From: Psychrobacter sp. NG254
GTDB taxonomy: Bacteria; Pseudomonadota; Gammaproteobacteria; Pseudomonadales; Moraxellaceae
Length of the DNA stretch: 64,000 nucleotides
Reading direction: 5' to 3'
Assembly: GCF_015277735.1 (NCBI RefSeq)
Contig: NZ_JADHDA010000002.1
Coordinates: 310,001-374,000 of the forward strand
Below the pieces are notes generated by a model. It searched no databases and had not been told where the DNA came from. It was given only the letters and a program-made list of their open reading frames with translations. A program made the position numbers and the translations under genes. Position 1 is the first letter of the stretch, and the number at the start of each line of letters is the position of its first letter. Of this stretch, positions 48,019-57,545 are shown one piece after another.

Positions 48019-51000
48019 ATGATGACCATCGCCGGACAACCGTTTCTTACCGATTTTCAGACGCAGCAACTCATCAGTCAGTTCCAGCAAAAAACCGAGC
48101 TCAATGTCAGTCAAATAAGTACCCAGCAAGTGTATGTGCTATCACGCAAGCTCGAAGGTGATGAACATAAAAAGGCGTTAGACCTACTCGCTGTTGACAG
48201 TGCGACAGTACTGACTGGCACGCAGGACAATCAAATACAAGTCATCGTTGGTCCACGTTTTGGCACGATTTCGCCATGGGCAAGTAAAGCGACTGATATT
48301 TTTAATAACTGTGAAATTGAGCTTAACCGTGTTGAGCGTGTGGTTGTTTATACGTTAACTATTGAGGGTGACGAAGGCGAAAAACTACCAACCGCCGCTG
48401 AGCAGTTGTTGTTTGACCGTATGACGCAGAGCTTGGTCTATGATTTGAATGATTTGAACAAATTGTTTGATGATGAGCAACCAGCATCATTGAATCATAT
48501 TGATGTTATCGGACAAGGTCAGTCAGCGCTAGAGTCTGCCAATACCCAGTTTGGTTTTGCATTATCAAGTGAAGACATTGATTATTTGATGAATGCTTAT
48601 GTCAATGAGCTAAAGCGCAACCCAACTGACGTTGAGCTGATGATGTTTGCACAGGCAAACTCAGAGCATTGCCGTCATAAGATTTTTAACGCTGAGTGGA
48701 CAGTGGATGGTGCAGTACAGCCAAAATCACTGTTCCAAATGATTAAAAATACTTACCAGTCGAATCCACAAGGTATCTTGTCTGCCTATAAAGACAACGC
48801 TGCTGTGATGGCAGGGTCTGACGGCATGCGTTTTTACCCCATTCCGACCGATGCGATGGATGCAAACTCTGCCCATCCTTATGACTTCCATCAAGAAGCA
48901 ATCGACATTCTGATGAAAGTTGAAACGCATAACCATCCAACGGCTATCGCGCCGTATGCGGGTGCTGCAACAGGTGCTGGTGGTGAGATTCGTGATGAAG
49001 GCGCAACAGGTCGTGGCGGTAAACCAAAAGCAGGTTTGACAGGCTTCCACGTATCACACCTACATATCCCAGAGCTCGCTGAAAAATGGGAGCAGTCAGG
49101 TCAGTTGAGTACTCAGGCTTATGGCACGCCAGATCGTATGGCAACCAGTCTGGAGATCATGACGGAAGCACCACTCGGTTCAGCCAACTTCTCAAACGAG
49201 TTTGGTCGTCCTAATCTATGCGGCTATTTCCGTAGTTTCCAGTTGGACACCTCAGCGGCAAAAGACGGCAGCGAGATGCGCGGCTATCATAAGCCAATCA
49301 TGCTGGCAGGTGGTTACGGCAATATCAAACGCAACCTCATTGAAAAAAACGCCATTCAACAAGGTGATTTATTAATCGTCCTTGGTGGCCCTGCGATGCA
49401 GATTGGTCTGGGCGGTGGTGCAGCATCTTCAGTCGATAGTGGTTCACTCGATGAAGGCTTAGACTTTGCCTCAGTCCAGCGTGACAATGCTGAGATGGAG
49501 CGTCGTTGCCAAGAAGTGATGGATCGCTGCTGGGCACTAGCCGGTAATGATGTCGATGCGAGCAATAATGGCAAAGACGGCAACCCTATCGTGTCATTGC
49601 ATGATGTGGGCGCGGGCGGTATCTCTAACGCGATGCCAGAATTGGTCAATGATCATGAAATGGGCGCGGTACTAAATCTGCGTAAAATTCCATCGTTAGA
49701 AGCTGGCATGTCACCAATGGCCATCTGGTCAAACGAAGCGCAAGAGCGTTATGTCCTCGCGATTCGCCCAGAAAGCGAAGCACAATTCGATGCGATCTGT
49801 GCGCGTGAGCGTTGCCCGTATGCCATCTTGGGATCAGCCACGGATGTGCGTCAGCTAGTCGTTGATGATACATTGCTCGCTGAGCAGCCTGTTGATATGC
49901 CGATGCAAGTATTGCTCGGTGGCACACCGAAGATGAAGCGTAGCTTTGAGCGTCATGAAACCAGCTTGCCTGCATTAGAGTTAGGCGAAGTCAATTTAGC
50001 CGAGTCTATTACTGATGTATTACGTCACCCAACCGTCGCTAGCAAATCATTCTTGATTAGCATTGGTGATCGTTCTATCACTGGTATGGTGGTGCGTGAT
50101 CAGTATGTTGGTCGCTACCAAGTGCCAGTATCGGATTGTGCAGTGACAGCGTCAGGCTTAATTGCGCTAGATGGTCAAGTGATGAGCGGTGAAGCCATGA
50201 GTATCGGTGAGCGTACACCAGTTGCGCTAATCAGCCCACAAGCGTCAGCACGACTTGCAATTGGCGAAGCGATTACCAACATTGCTGGTGCGCGCATTGC
50301 TCAGTTGTCTGATATCACGATGTCAGCGAACTGGATGGCCGCCTGTGGTGATGATGCCGAAGACGCAGCTTTATTTGACGCTGTATATACAGTCGGCGAA
50401 GAGCTGTGCCCAGCACTGGGTATTGCTATCCCAGTCGGTAAAGATTCGCTATCGATGCGTGCCAATTGGACTGACAACGACAATGGCGACAGCAAAGACA
50501 AATCAGTCGTATCACCAATGAGCCTTGTGATTACTGCATTTGCCCCTGTGGTTGACGTGGCAAAAACGCTAACCCCTGAGCTAATCAATGGTGACAGCGC
50601 GTTCTACCGTATTGACTTATCTAAAGGCAAATTGCGTCTAGGCGGTTCAATCCTTGCGCAAACGCTGAGCCAATTGGGTAATGATTGCCCAGATTTAGCG
50701 CAGCCAAGCGACTTGGTCGACTTCTTTAACTTTGTCCAAGCAGGTAATGCACAAGGCGTCATCAGTGCTTATCACGATATCGGTGATGGCGGTCTATTAG
50801 CGACCATCGCTGAGATGCAGTTCACCAGCCGTCAAGGTATCAAGCTGTCATTGACCGATGATAACTTACTCGGTCAACTGTTCAGTGAAGAGCTGGGCGC
50901 AGTCATTCAAGTATTACCAGAAAACGTCGCTACTTTGATGGAGCTGGCAGATCAGCATAACGTGAGCGACATGCTAAGCCTTGTTGGTCAAAGCTCTGAA

Positions 51001-52017
51001 GAAGACAGCTTACTTATTCAAACGCCAACGCTCATGGGCGATGACACTCTCAGCTTTAGCCGTACTGAATTGCAGCAAGCATGGACGCAGGTCAGCTATC
51101 AAATCGCGCGTCGCCGTGATAACCCTGCGTGCGTACAGCAAGAGTATGACTTGATTGCTGATGCGAGCCATAAAGGTCTAATCGCCGCGCCAAACTTTGA
51201 TCTGAATCAAAAAGTTGAAGAGCCATACTTGGCTAGCCGTGAGAATAAACCAAGAGTCGCCATCTTGCGTGAGCAGGGCGTCAACGGTCAGACAGAAATG
51301 GCAGCAGGCTTTACGCAAGCTGGCTTTGAAGCGGTCGATGTACACATGAGCGATCTACTCAGTGGCCGTATTAATCTACGTGACTTCGACGGTCTGGTCG
51401 CTTGTGGTGGCTTTAGTTATGGTGATGTATTGGGCGCAGGCTCTGGTTGGGCGAACTCTATCTTGTTCCATGACGAGTTACGCATGCAGTTTGTCCGCTT
51501 CTTTGCCCGTCCTGATACCTTCTCACTAGGTGTCTGTAACGGTTGTCAGATGATGGCTCAGTTAAAAGACCTCATCCCAGGTGCGGACAACTTCCCACGC
51601 TTCATCGCCAACCAATCGGCTCGTTTTGAAGCGCGTACGGTCAATGTAAAAATCGAGCGTACCAAGTCTATCCTGTTCAAAGGCATGCAAGACAGCATCT
51701 TACCAATCGCTGTGGCGCATGGTGAAGGCTATGCCACACTAGACAACAACGAAATCGACGGTATGGCTAAACACGGTCAGCTTGCGATGCGTTATGTCGA
51801 TAGCCAAGGTCATCCAACCGAGACCTATCCGCTCAATCCAAACGGTTCTGTCGGTGGTGTCACGGGTCTGTGTAGCACTGATGGTCGTGTGACGATTATG
51901 ATGCCACATCCTGAGCGTAACCTAAAAGCTTATAACCACAGCTGGAAACCAGAAGAGTGGGACGAAGACGGCGCGTGGATGCGTATGTTCCGTAACGCTC
52001 GTGCTTGGTTGCGTTAG
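48019..52017 (+). CDS. purL: Phosphoribosylformylglycinamidine synthase
   Basis: A 1,332-residue single-chain enzyme of purine synthesis (FGAR + Gln + ATP to FGAM). It has an N-terminal PurS-like part, two AIR-synthetase-like domains (the ATP site within KVETHNHPTAIAPYAGAATG) and a C-terminal glutaminase with GGFSYGDVLGAGSGWA, nucleophile Cys1173 in GVCNGCQMM, and PHPER. It is slightly longer than the E. coli enzyme (1,295). The start is placed at ATG 48019 (or the next ATG, 48022) because homology begins at TIAGQPFLTDF. Monocistronic. Confidence 0.97.
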   Translation: MMTIAGQPFLTDFQTQQLISQFQQKTELNVSQISTQQVYVLSRKLEGDEHKKALDLLAVDSATVLTGTQDNQIQVIVGPRFGTISPWASKATDIFNNCEIELNRVERVVVYTLTIEGDEGEKLPTAAEQLLFDRMTQSLVYDLNDLNKLFDDEQPASLNHIDVIGQGQSALESANTQFGFALSSEDIDYLMNAYVNELKRNPTDVELMMFAQANSEHCRHKIFNAEWTVDGAVQPKSLFQMIKNTYQSNPQGILSAYKDNAAVMAGSDGMRFYPIPTDAMDANSAHPYDFHQEAIDILMKVETHNHPTAIAPYAGAATGAGGEIRDEGATGRGGKPKAGLTGFHVSHLHIPELAEKWEQSGQLSTQAYGTPDRMATSLEIMTEAPLGSANFSNEFGRPNLCGYFRSFQLDTSAAKDGSEMRGYHKPIMLAGGYGNIKRNLIEKNAIQQGDLLIVLGGPAMQIGLGGGAASSVDSGSLDEGLDFASVQRDNAEMERRCQEVMDRCWALAGNDVDASNNGKDGNPIVSLHDVGAGGISNAMPELVNDHEMGAVLNLRKIPSLEAGMSPMAIWSNEAQERYVLAIRPESEAQFDAICARERCPYAILGSATDVRQLVVDDTLLAEQPVDMPMQVLLGGTPKMKRSFERHETSLPALELGEVNLAESITDVLRHPTVASKSFLISIGDRSITGMVVRDQYVGRYQVPVSDCAVTASGLIALDGQVMSGEAMSIGERTPVALISPQASARLAIGEAITNIAGARIAQLSDITMSANWMAACGDDAEDAALFDAVYTVGEELCPALGIAIPVGKDSLSMRANWTDNDNGDSKDKSVVSPMSLVITAFAPVVDVAKTLTPELINGDSAFYRIDLSKGKLRLGGSILAQTLSQLGNDCPDLAQPSDLVDFFNFVQAGNAQGVISAYHDIGDGGLLATIAEMQFTSRQGIKLSLTDDNLLGQLFSEELGAVIQVLPENVATLMELADQHNVSDMLSLVGQSSEEDSLLIQTPTLMGDDTLSFSRTELQQAWTQVSYQIARRRDNPACVQQEYDLIADASHKGLIAAPNFDLNQKVEEPYLASRENKPRVAILREQGVNGQTEMAAGFTQAGFEAVDVHMSDLLSGRINLRDFDGLVACGGFSYGDVLGAGSGWANSILFHDELRMQFVRFFARPDTFSLGVCNGCQMMAQLKDLIPGADNFPRFIANQSARFEARTVNVKIERTKSILFKGMQDSILPIAVAHGEGYATLDNNEIDGMAKHGQLAMRYVDSQGHPTETYPLNPNGSVGGVTGLCSTDGRVTIMMPHPERNLKAYNHSWKPEEWDEDGAWMRMFRNARAWLR

Positions 52018-52024
52018 TCGCAAA

Positions 52025-52132
52025 CTTAGATGTTTGATTAGCTTCGTCAAACTTGCTGAGCCTACGATATGTAGTGCTTGCGCATGTTTTCCTCGCTACT
52101 CAAACCTCTAGCAATTGCTTATAGTTTTAGAT
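52025..52132. repeat. Diverged member of the ~107-bp intergenic repeat family
   Basis: The core gtcaaacttgctgagcctac...ttttcctcgc parallels copies C and D (gtcatcctcgctaagcatac...tttccttgta), but both ends are worn. It lies between purL and its terminator. Confidence 0.42.
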
Positions 52133-52147
52133 AGCTGTTTTTAAAAT

Positions 52148-52176
52148 AAAAAGGTGGGCTTAGGCTCACCTTTTTT
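52148..52176 (+). terminator. Terminator after purL
   Basis: AAAGGTGGGC pairs with GCTCACCTTT around a 4-nt loop (one G-T pair); six T follow. Confidence 0.85.
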
Positions 52177-52307
52177 GTGTTTACGATTTAAGATTTTAAA
52201 AATAAGGCTTAGCCTTTATACCGTGTTTTCACGAGTATAGGTGGTGACACCCATGCTAAAATTGCGGTCAACAAAGATTAGCATTAAGCAAAATAAGGAA
52301 GAATAAC

Positions 52308-52706
52308 ATGTCAGGAATTACAGATATCAATGAGCTATTGGGTTCGATGCAGCCAGCATTGGTTGATGAGTCATTTGTGTTTTGTACCGTCACAGGGCAG
52401 CTAGCAGAATACGTAAACCTAGCGCCAATCGCGACGTTTGTGGAGACAGAAGGGTTGACTTTGGTTTTGACAAAAGACAACGCCGATGAGGCGGGTTTGC
52501 ATTACGAAGGCGTGTTTCGACAAATCACTCTAACGGTGCATTCAAGTTTAGAAGCGGTAGGTCTAACCGCAGCCGTGTCAACCAAACTGACCTCAAAGGG
52601 TATCAGTGCCAATGTAATCGCTGCCTATTATCATGACCATATATTTGTATCGGATGATAAGGCGGAGCAGGCGCTATCAGCGTTAAAAGAGCTGAGTGAT
52701 GTATAA
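52308..52706 (+). CDS. ACT domain protein
   Basis: 132 residues. Two ACT-like halves: an N-terminal one (ESFVFCTVTGQ...) and a C-terminal one ending with the strongly conserved ANVIAAYYHDHIFV. Proteins of this DUF2241/ACT_7 group are stand-alone, presumably amino-acid-binding modules without assigned role. aaggaagaataac before ATG 52308 gives a good AAGGAAG. It is the last plus-strand gene before the accessory insert. Confidence 0.88.
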   Translation: MSGITDINELLGSMQPALVDESFVFCTVTGQLAEYVNLAPIATFVETEGLTLVLTKDNADEAGLHYEGVFRQITLTVHSSLEAVGLTAAVSTKLTSKGISANVIAAYYHDHIFVSDDKAEQALSALKELSDV

Positions 52707-52747
52707 CGTTTTTTATAAGTAGGTGAGCTATTTCCCGCCTTCCACTT

Positions 52748-52854
52748 GTATCTGCCAGTCTGGGCGCGGCGCTAGCTACGGTTTGGGTCGTCGCTTGCTT
52801 CGCGTCGACACCCCAAAACCTAGCTATCGCAACTTGCCCAAACCAGCAGGATAC
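52748..52854. repeat. GC-rich imperfect palindrome at the edge of the helicase insert
   Basis: About 107 bp that pair along their full length with small bulges. GTATCTGCCAG-TCTGGG at the left faces CCCAAACCAGCAGGATAC at the right, GCTAGCTACGG faces CCTAGCTATCGC, and the tip is tcgcttgcttcgcgtcga. It is GC-richer than the neighbouring genes and lies in the 199-bp gap before the helicase locus. Perhaps a REP-like or mobile palindromic element, or a very long terminator. Confidence 0.6.
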
Positions 52855-52905
52855 CGTTACAGTCGGGGCTAAACCGCGCCTTCGGATAACTATTGAGATT
52901 GAAAA

Positions 52906-54189
52906 TTAATGAGATACAAATATCTTTAAATCTACTTCATAGTTTGAAAGTTGCGTTAACCATGTATCAATTAGTTGGTAAGCTTGCTTGCTTTCACCCG
53001 CAGCAGTAGATATATTTTCCATTTGTAGTCTAAAGTGACTTGCTGAAAAACCGTTACCAATAATAATCCACATCTCTTTTCTAACTAATACATCTTTGCG
53101 TCGCTTGTCTATTTCTTCAAAAACTTCGTTAAGGGTATCAGGTTTCTGGAATATATTTAAATCATAAAACCCATTAAATAATCTAATTCGGTTATCTAAC
53201 TCGACTTTGTTAGAGTTTATATTGCTAACCTTCCATTTTTTTCTTAGCCATGTGTCGTTAGAATAGCGCTCAAATTTTTGACCCACTAAAGCATGGATAT
53301 TCTTAATAGCTTGACTTCCTACTTCGGCTATTGCATTAACACCAGATTTAGGACTATTTTTAGCATCTCCACATTTCACATGAACCATAATTAACTTATC
53401 TTTTGATGATAGGATAAAATCAGCTGGTTCCGTCCCCATATCTGTACACAATACAAGATCTACATTTGGTAAATACTGATAAAAATTGCCTAAACTTGCT
53501 AATGAGGGAGTTTTATATTTTATATTTGATAGCTTATCAATTTGGTGGAATATTGAGTCCACCCCAAAATCATTTGCAGTTGTATTTCTCTCATCTTTTT
53601 CTGATAACTTATCTTCCAAAAGGCAATCCAAAGGAATTATTTTTGACATTAAATTTCTGTTTAGCTTTCCACTTTCAGTTGGCATTCTGGATTCAAAAAA
53701 CTGCCCTTTCAAGAAAGTAACACCGCTAGTGTATAGTAGCTTTACAGTCTCCTTATTTAGAATATCATCAGGCTTTAGTAAAACACCTTCTTTGTAGAAA
53801 CTTAACTCATCGCTAACATCCACACTTAGATTACTCTTAATATCAAATAAGAATTTAACCTTTAGCCCGTTCGCTTTATTTCTATCTATACAAGGTTTGA
53901 ATACAATTTTTGAACAATCCTGTAAAATTACGTCATATTTAGATGTACAATTTGTGTTAACAATCTCTATAAATGAAAACCCTGAATTGTACTCTGTAAA
54001 GATATAATCGTTATCAATTAGGTATGTAAAATTATTGTACTTGAAAGAAATTTTTTCTAAATTACTAAAATCTAAGATACATGCAGAAGGTTCTTCTAAT
54101 GGGATAGAGTCAGCAGGCTTAGCAAATGAGCTTACGAAATCGCTTTGCAATGCATAGCTACTCTGAAACCTATCATATATATCATCCAA
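52906..54189 (-). CDS. C-terminal nuclease-like half of a helicase-nuclease, severed by TGA
   Basis: 427 codons that continue the helicase frame directly after its TGA. The codon after the stop is TTG, and the first ATG in frame is not until about residue 169, so this is not a separate gene by normal rules. Around residues 244-275 (of this half) the pattern VDLVLCTDMGTEPADFIL then IMVHVKCGD resembles the PD-(D/E)XK core: Asp257, then His270-x-Lys272, where His replaces the usual Glu. AIAEVGSQAIKNIHAL would be the following helix. The N-terminal ~150 residues are beta-rich and unknown. AT-rich. Confidence 0.7.
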   Translation of the reverse strand: MDDIYDRFQSSYALQSDFVSSFAKPADSIPLEEPSACILDFSNLEKISFKYNNFTYLIDNDYIFTEYNSGFSFIEIVNTNCTSKYDVILQDCSKIVFKPCIDRNKANGLKVKFLFDIKSNLSVDVSDELSFYKEGVLLKPDDILNKETVKLLYTSGVTFLKGQFFESRMPTESGKLNRNLMSKIIPLDCLLEDKLSEKDERNTTANDFGVDSIFHQIDKLSNIKYKTPSLASLGNFYQYLPNVDLVLCTDMGTEPADFILSSKDKLIMVHVKCGDAKNSPKSGVNAIAEVGSQAIKNIHALVGQKFERYSNDTWLRKKWKVSNINSNKVELDNRIRLFNGFYDLNIFQKPDTLNEVFEEIDKRRKDVLVRKEMWIIIGNGFSASHFRLQMENISTAAGESKQAYQLIDTWLTQLSNYEVDLKIFVSH

Positions 54190-55992
54190 TCAGTCAATGA
54201 ATTCTTGATAACTAAACTTACGATTTTTTTGATCAGAAATTCTGCCAGAACCTACTCCTAAGTAATATGAGTCGTCAATTTTCTGGTTTAGATTGTTAAC
54301 ATTATTAAATTTACCTGTTGTGATAGCATAGGTAGAGTTAGTTGCAGGATGATTTATAGTTTCTAGGTTACCTATATAAGAAATACCTTCAGGTCTATAG
54401 TTACTTGTTTGTAAAGCCCTAGTATTAGCTTGCTTAGCTAAAGTTGTTTTATCAGGATGTGAAATCACTTTAAATAATGTATCCATGTCTACTGCACTTC
54501 CAATTTCTAACTCCTTATTATCACTAAATTTTCTGCCTTGACTGTCGAAAACAGCTATATATTCTTGACCTAGTTCTTTTACTACCATTATTTCTAACGA
54601 TGGTTCAAAGAACAGACTATCTTTTAAAAACTTTGAATTGTTAAATGTTACTGAGGTTACTACACCAAATTCAGAGTCATACTTTGATAGAGCACCTTGA
54701 CGGTTAAATTCCCAATATAATTTATCCAAACAATCAGCTAAATCAAACTCTGGATTTTTTTTGTAAAAGCAAACTGATGCCAATGGAATTTCAAGAGATT
54801 CAACAGGATTAAATCCTTTAAAATCAAATTTTTTCTTAAAGCCAGAGTTGTAATAACTATGTTCAGGAAACTCATCGATATATGTTTCAATTAGAATAGC
54901 CGTATCTAGCGTTCTAATAAACTTCTTAGCATTTTTTTCATTAGATAGATATTCGTCAAATATTTTAAAATTGCTCCATAAATCCAGATTATTGTTATTA
55001 TCCAGTCCTATAATATAAGGTTGATATTGTTTGTATGTTCTTACTACTCTACCTACTGTTTGAACTAACTCTCTACCACTAGCTACAGGATAAGTGAGGA
55101 TAAGTATTTTAGCTTGAGGTAAGTCAACACCTTCATCTAATTTTCTTTGATGAATTATTACTTCGTAGTCTTTTTCATGAATATTTGCAGGAACATTCTG
55201 TAATTTATTTTTATTATCTGATTTTGCATAACTATCATGGATTGCGACAGCATTGAATTCGGTTTTTAACAACTCTAAATAATGTTCGACATCTGAAAGT
55301 TCTTTACACTTTACTATGCATACTGATTCTGGTTGTGAGATTTTTATCTCTTTAATTCTTTCAATTAACCTATCTTTATTAACTACTTCAAAGTTTGGAT
55401 CTACAATATCGTGATTCTTAACCGCATTTTTAAACGTATATATATAATGGTGTTTCACATCAATATCGAAGCTAAATAAATCGTTTCTATAGGGTGTAGC
55501 TGTAATAATTAACTTTTTACATTTAAATTTTCTAACAGCTTTGCTCCATTTCGAAGCTGGCTCAGCATGCCCTTCATCAAATATCACTAAATCAATCTTA
55601 TCTTTTATGGAGTCTAACTCCAATTCAGAAAGCGCTGTAATCATTTGGACTGTAGTACAGTAAATACCTTCTTTTTGGAAGCTATTGATATTTTTGAATA
55701 CAGATTTAAGATTTGGTATATCAGCTACATCATCTAGAATTTTTTTATAAAACTCACCTTTCAGTTGTTTTACCAACTGGTCGCAAACAGCTCTTCTGTG
55801 AGTAAGAACTAATACTCGTTTAGATTTAGAGCTATGGCTAGTTACACAAATTACGCCACTTTTACCGGCTCCAGTTGGTAAGCTGATTAGACAAGCCTTC
55901 TTACTCCGTGAGTTAAGGTATGTAGATACAGTATCTATGCTTTTCTTTTGACAATCTCTCAATCTTGAAATAACGTCTTCACTTATATTCAT
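54190..55992 (-). CDS. Superfamily 2 DEAD/DEAH-type helicase (N-terminal half of the split protein)
   Basis: 600 residues. Q-motif-like RLRDCQKKSID is near the start, Walker A LPTGAGKS at 38-45, DEGH box 139-142, motif III TATPYRN 164-170, DEGVDLP at 286-292 and the arginine-finger motif QTVGRVVR at 311-318. Residues about 350-600 are of no recognised family. AAGGA stands 5 nt before ATG 55992. Type III-restriction/RadD-like helicases of this kind translocate on DNA and occur in defence genes. The TGA at 54190 interrupts the frame that goes on into the nuclease-like half. Much richer in A+T than the flanks, suggesting transfer. Confidence 0.85.
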   Translation of the reverse strand: MNISEDVISRLRDCQKKSIDTVSTYLNSRSKKACLISLPTGAGKSGVICVTSHSSKSKRVLVLTHRRAVCDQLVKQLKGEFYKKILDDVADIPNLKSVFKNINSFQKEGIYCTTVQMITALSELELDSIKDKIDLVIFDEGHAEPASKWSKAVRKFKCKKLIITATPYRNDLFSFDIDVKHHYIYTFKNAVKNHDIVDPNFEVVNKDRLIERIKEIKISQPESVCIVKCKELSDVEHYLELLKTEFNAVAIHDSYAKSDNKNKLQNVPANIHEKDYEVIIHQRKLDEGVDLPQAKILILTYPVASGRELVQTVGRVVRTYKQYQPYIIGLDNNNNLDLWSNFKIFDEYLSNEKNAKKFIRTLDTAILIETYIDEFPEHSYYNSGFKKKFDFKGFNPVESLEIPLASVCFYKKNPEFDLADCLDKLYWEFNRQGALSKYDSEFGVVTSVTFNNSKFLKDSLFFEPSLEIMVVKELGQEYIAVFDSQGRKFSDNKELEIGSAVDMDTLFKVISHPDKTTLAKQANTRALQTSNYRPEGISYIGNLETINHPATNSTYAITTGKFNNVNNLNQKIDDSYYLGVGSGRISDQKNRKFSYQEFID

Positions 55993-56060
55993 AGTAGTCC
56001 TTTTAAACTAATGAGATTACTTACATTATTCGAGATTTTTATCTTTATTAAGTTTACTAC

Positions 56061-56097
56061 AAAAAAAGAGCCAATCTATAAGAAGAGTGACTCTTTT
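56061..56097 (-). terminator. Terminator between the small gene and the helicase
   Basis: On the minus strand AAGAGTCA pairs with TGGCTCTT (one T-G pair) across a 14-nt loop, followed by seven T. It insulates the helicase locus from upstream transcription. Confidence 0.7.
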
Positions 56098-56133
56098 CTT
56101 TACTGAAATTAAGGACGTCAATTCGTTTAAAGT

Positions 56134-56325
56134 CTAACCATTTTTTAAATAACTATCTTTACCTTCTTTCCGAGCCTCAGCAATCAACTCATGAATCTTA
56201 GCACTTTCCTTTAGCACACAAGCATCATAAGCAGAAAGCGGCTCAGACGCTTGTTCTTTTTCCTGATCTTGCTTGGCTTTTTCTGCTAAATACTTTTCAA
56301 GTTTATCGGCTTCAGAATCGCCCAT
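56134..56325 (-). CDS. Small charged protein of unknown function
   Basis: 63 residues, very rich in Lys and Glu, predicted mostly helical (coiled-coil-like from ADKLEKYLAEKAKQDQEKEQ) with a single Cys in YDACVLKESAKIHEL. No membrane segment or signal. A GGGGGA 7 nt upstream supports the start at 56325. It has a terminator on each side. Family unknown. Confidence 0.6.
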   Translation of the reverse strand: MGDSEADKLEKYLAEKAKQDQEKEQASEPLSAYDACVLKESAKIHELIAEARKEGKDSYLKNG

Positions 56326-56352
56326 AGTTTATCCCCCATATAATTTTTACCA

Positions 56353-56385
56353 TATAAAAAACGGCACTGAAATCAGTGCCGTTTT
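56353..56385 (-). terminator. Terminator after tdh
   Basis: Perfect stem CGGCACTGA (56362-56370) with TCAGTGCCG (56373-56381), T-run on the minus strand. Confidence 0.9.
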
Positions 56386-56442
56386 ATCAGTCGTGATAAT
56401 TTAAACCCTAACCACGACTCCTCAAATGCTGAATCGCCAAAA

Positions 56443-57468
56443 TTAATCCCAGCTTAAAATCACCTTACCGCACTGCCCACTTTCCATAATATCAAAGCCT
56501 TCTTGGAAGTCATCAATGTGCATGCGATGGGTAATGATGGGCGACAGATCAATACCGCTAATCAGCATTTGCTCCATCTGATACCACGTCTCCCACATCT
56601 CACGGCCATAAATACCTTTTAGGGTTAACGCCTTAAAAATAATCTTGCTCCAATCCACCGTGGTGGTGTTAGGCAAAATGCCCAAGAGAGAGATTTTAGA
56701 GCCGTTATACATATTGCTAATCATTGAGTCAAAAGCCTGAGGCGAGCCTGACATCTCAAGCCCAATATCAAAGCCGTGCATTTTTAACTCAGCAATGGCG
56801 CCTTCGATGGTTTCACCTTTGGCTGGGTTGATGGTCATCGTCGCGCCCATTTTTTTGGCAAGTTCTAGGCGATAATCACTGATATCACTGACCACAATAT
56901 TACGCGCCCCTGCGAAGCGGCAAATTGCTGTTGCCATAGAACCAATCAGCCCCGCACCCGTAATCAGCACATCTTCACCAAGGACAGGAAATGAAAGGGC
57001 AGTATGCGTGGCATTGCCAAAGGGGTCCATAATGGCTGCCATCTCATCGCTGATACGCTCATCGAGCTTGATGACATTATCGGCAGGTATCACCAAATAT
57101 TCGGCAAACGCACCATCGCGGTCGACGCCCACGCCGATGGTGTTTTCGCACACATGTAGCTTACCACGGCGGCAGTTTCGGCAATGCCCGCAAGCGATAT
57201 GTCCTTCGCCAGTGACTCGGTCGCCCACTTCAAAATGCTTCACACCATCGCCCATTTCGCTAATGATGCCGACGTATTCGTGTCCGATGATCATCGGCGT
57301 CTTGATGGTTCTTTCTGACCACTCATCCCATTTGTAAATGTGCAAATCTGTACCACAAATAGCAGTTTTTTTAATTTTAATTTTAACGTCATTGATGCCA
57401 ACCATAGGTTCTGGCATGTCTTGCATCCAAATGCCTTTTTTGGCATGGGCTTTAACCAGTGCTTTCAT
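56443..57468 (-). CDS. tdh: L-threonine 3-dehydrogenase
   Basis: A 341-residue zinc- and NAD-dependent enzyme oxidising threonine to 2-amino-3-oxobutyrate. Catalytic zinc ligands Cys38, His63 and Glu64 match E. coli numbering exactly. The structural zinc Cys cluster is [15 protein letters not shown], and [11 protein letters not shown] is the NAD site. Follows kbl by 77 bp on the same strand, forming the threonine-to-glycine operon. Confidence 0.97.
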   Translation of the reverse strand: MKALVKAHAKKGIWMQDMPEPMVGINDVKIKIKKTAICGTDLHIYKWDEWSERTIKTPMIIGHEYVGIISEMGDGVKHFEVGDRVTGEGHIACGHCRNCRRGKLHVCENTIGVGVDRDGAFAEYLVIPADNVIKLDERISDEMAAIMDPFGNATHTALSFPVLGEDVLITGAGLIGSMATAICRFAGARNIVVSDISDYRLELAKKMGATMTINPAKGETIEGAIAELKMHGFDIGLEMSGSPQAFDSMISNMYNGSKISLLGILPNTTTVDWSKIIFKALTLKGIYGREMWETWYQMEQMLISGIDLSPIITHRMHIDDFQEGFDIMESGQCGKVILSWD

Positions 57469-57545
57469 ACTTTTCTCTTATTTAACGGTGCTGTACTTAA
57501 TGGTTGAATCTAGCGAGTGAATACCGAACAAATACCGAACGACGC

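Noticed and set aside
54190..54230. UGA in the helicase-nuclease as a selenocysteine codon
   Set aside because: No GC-rich hairpin with an apical bulge can be seen in the bases after the UGA, and the position suits Trp. Readthrough is not excluded, but selenocysteine is unlikely.
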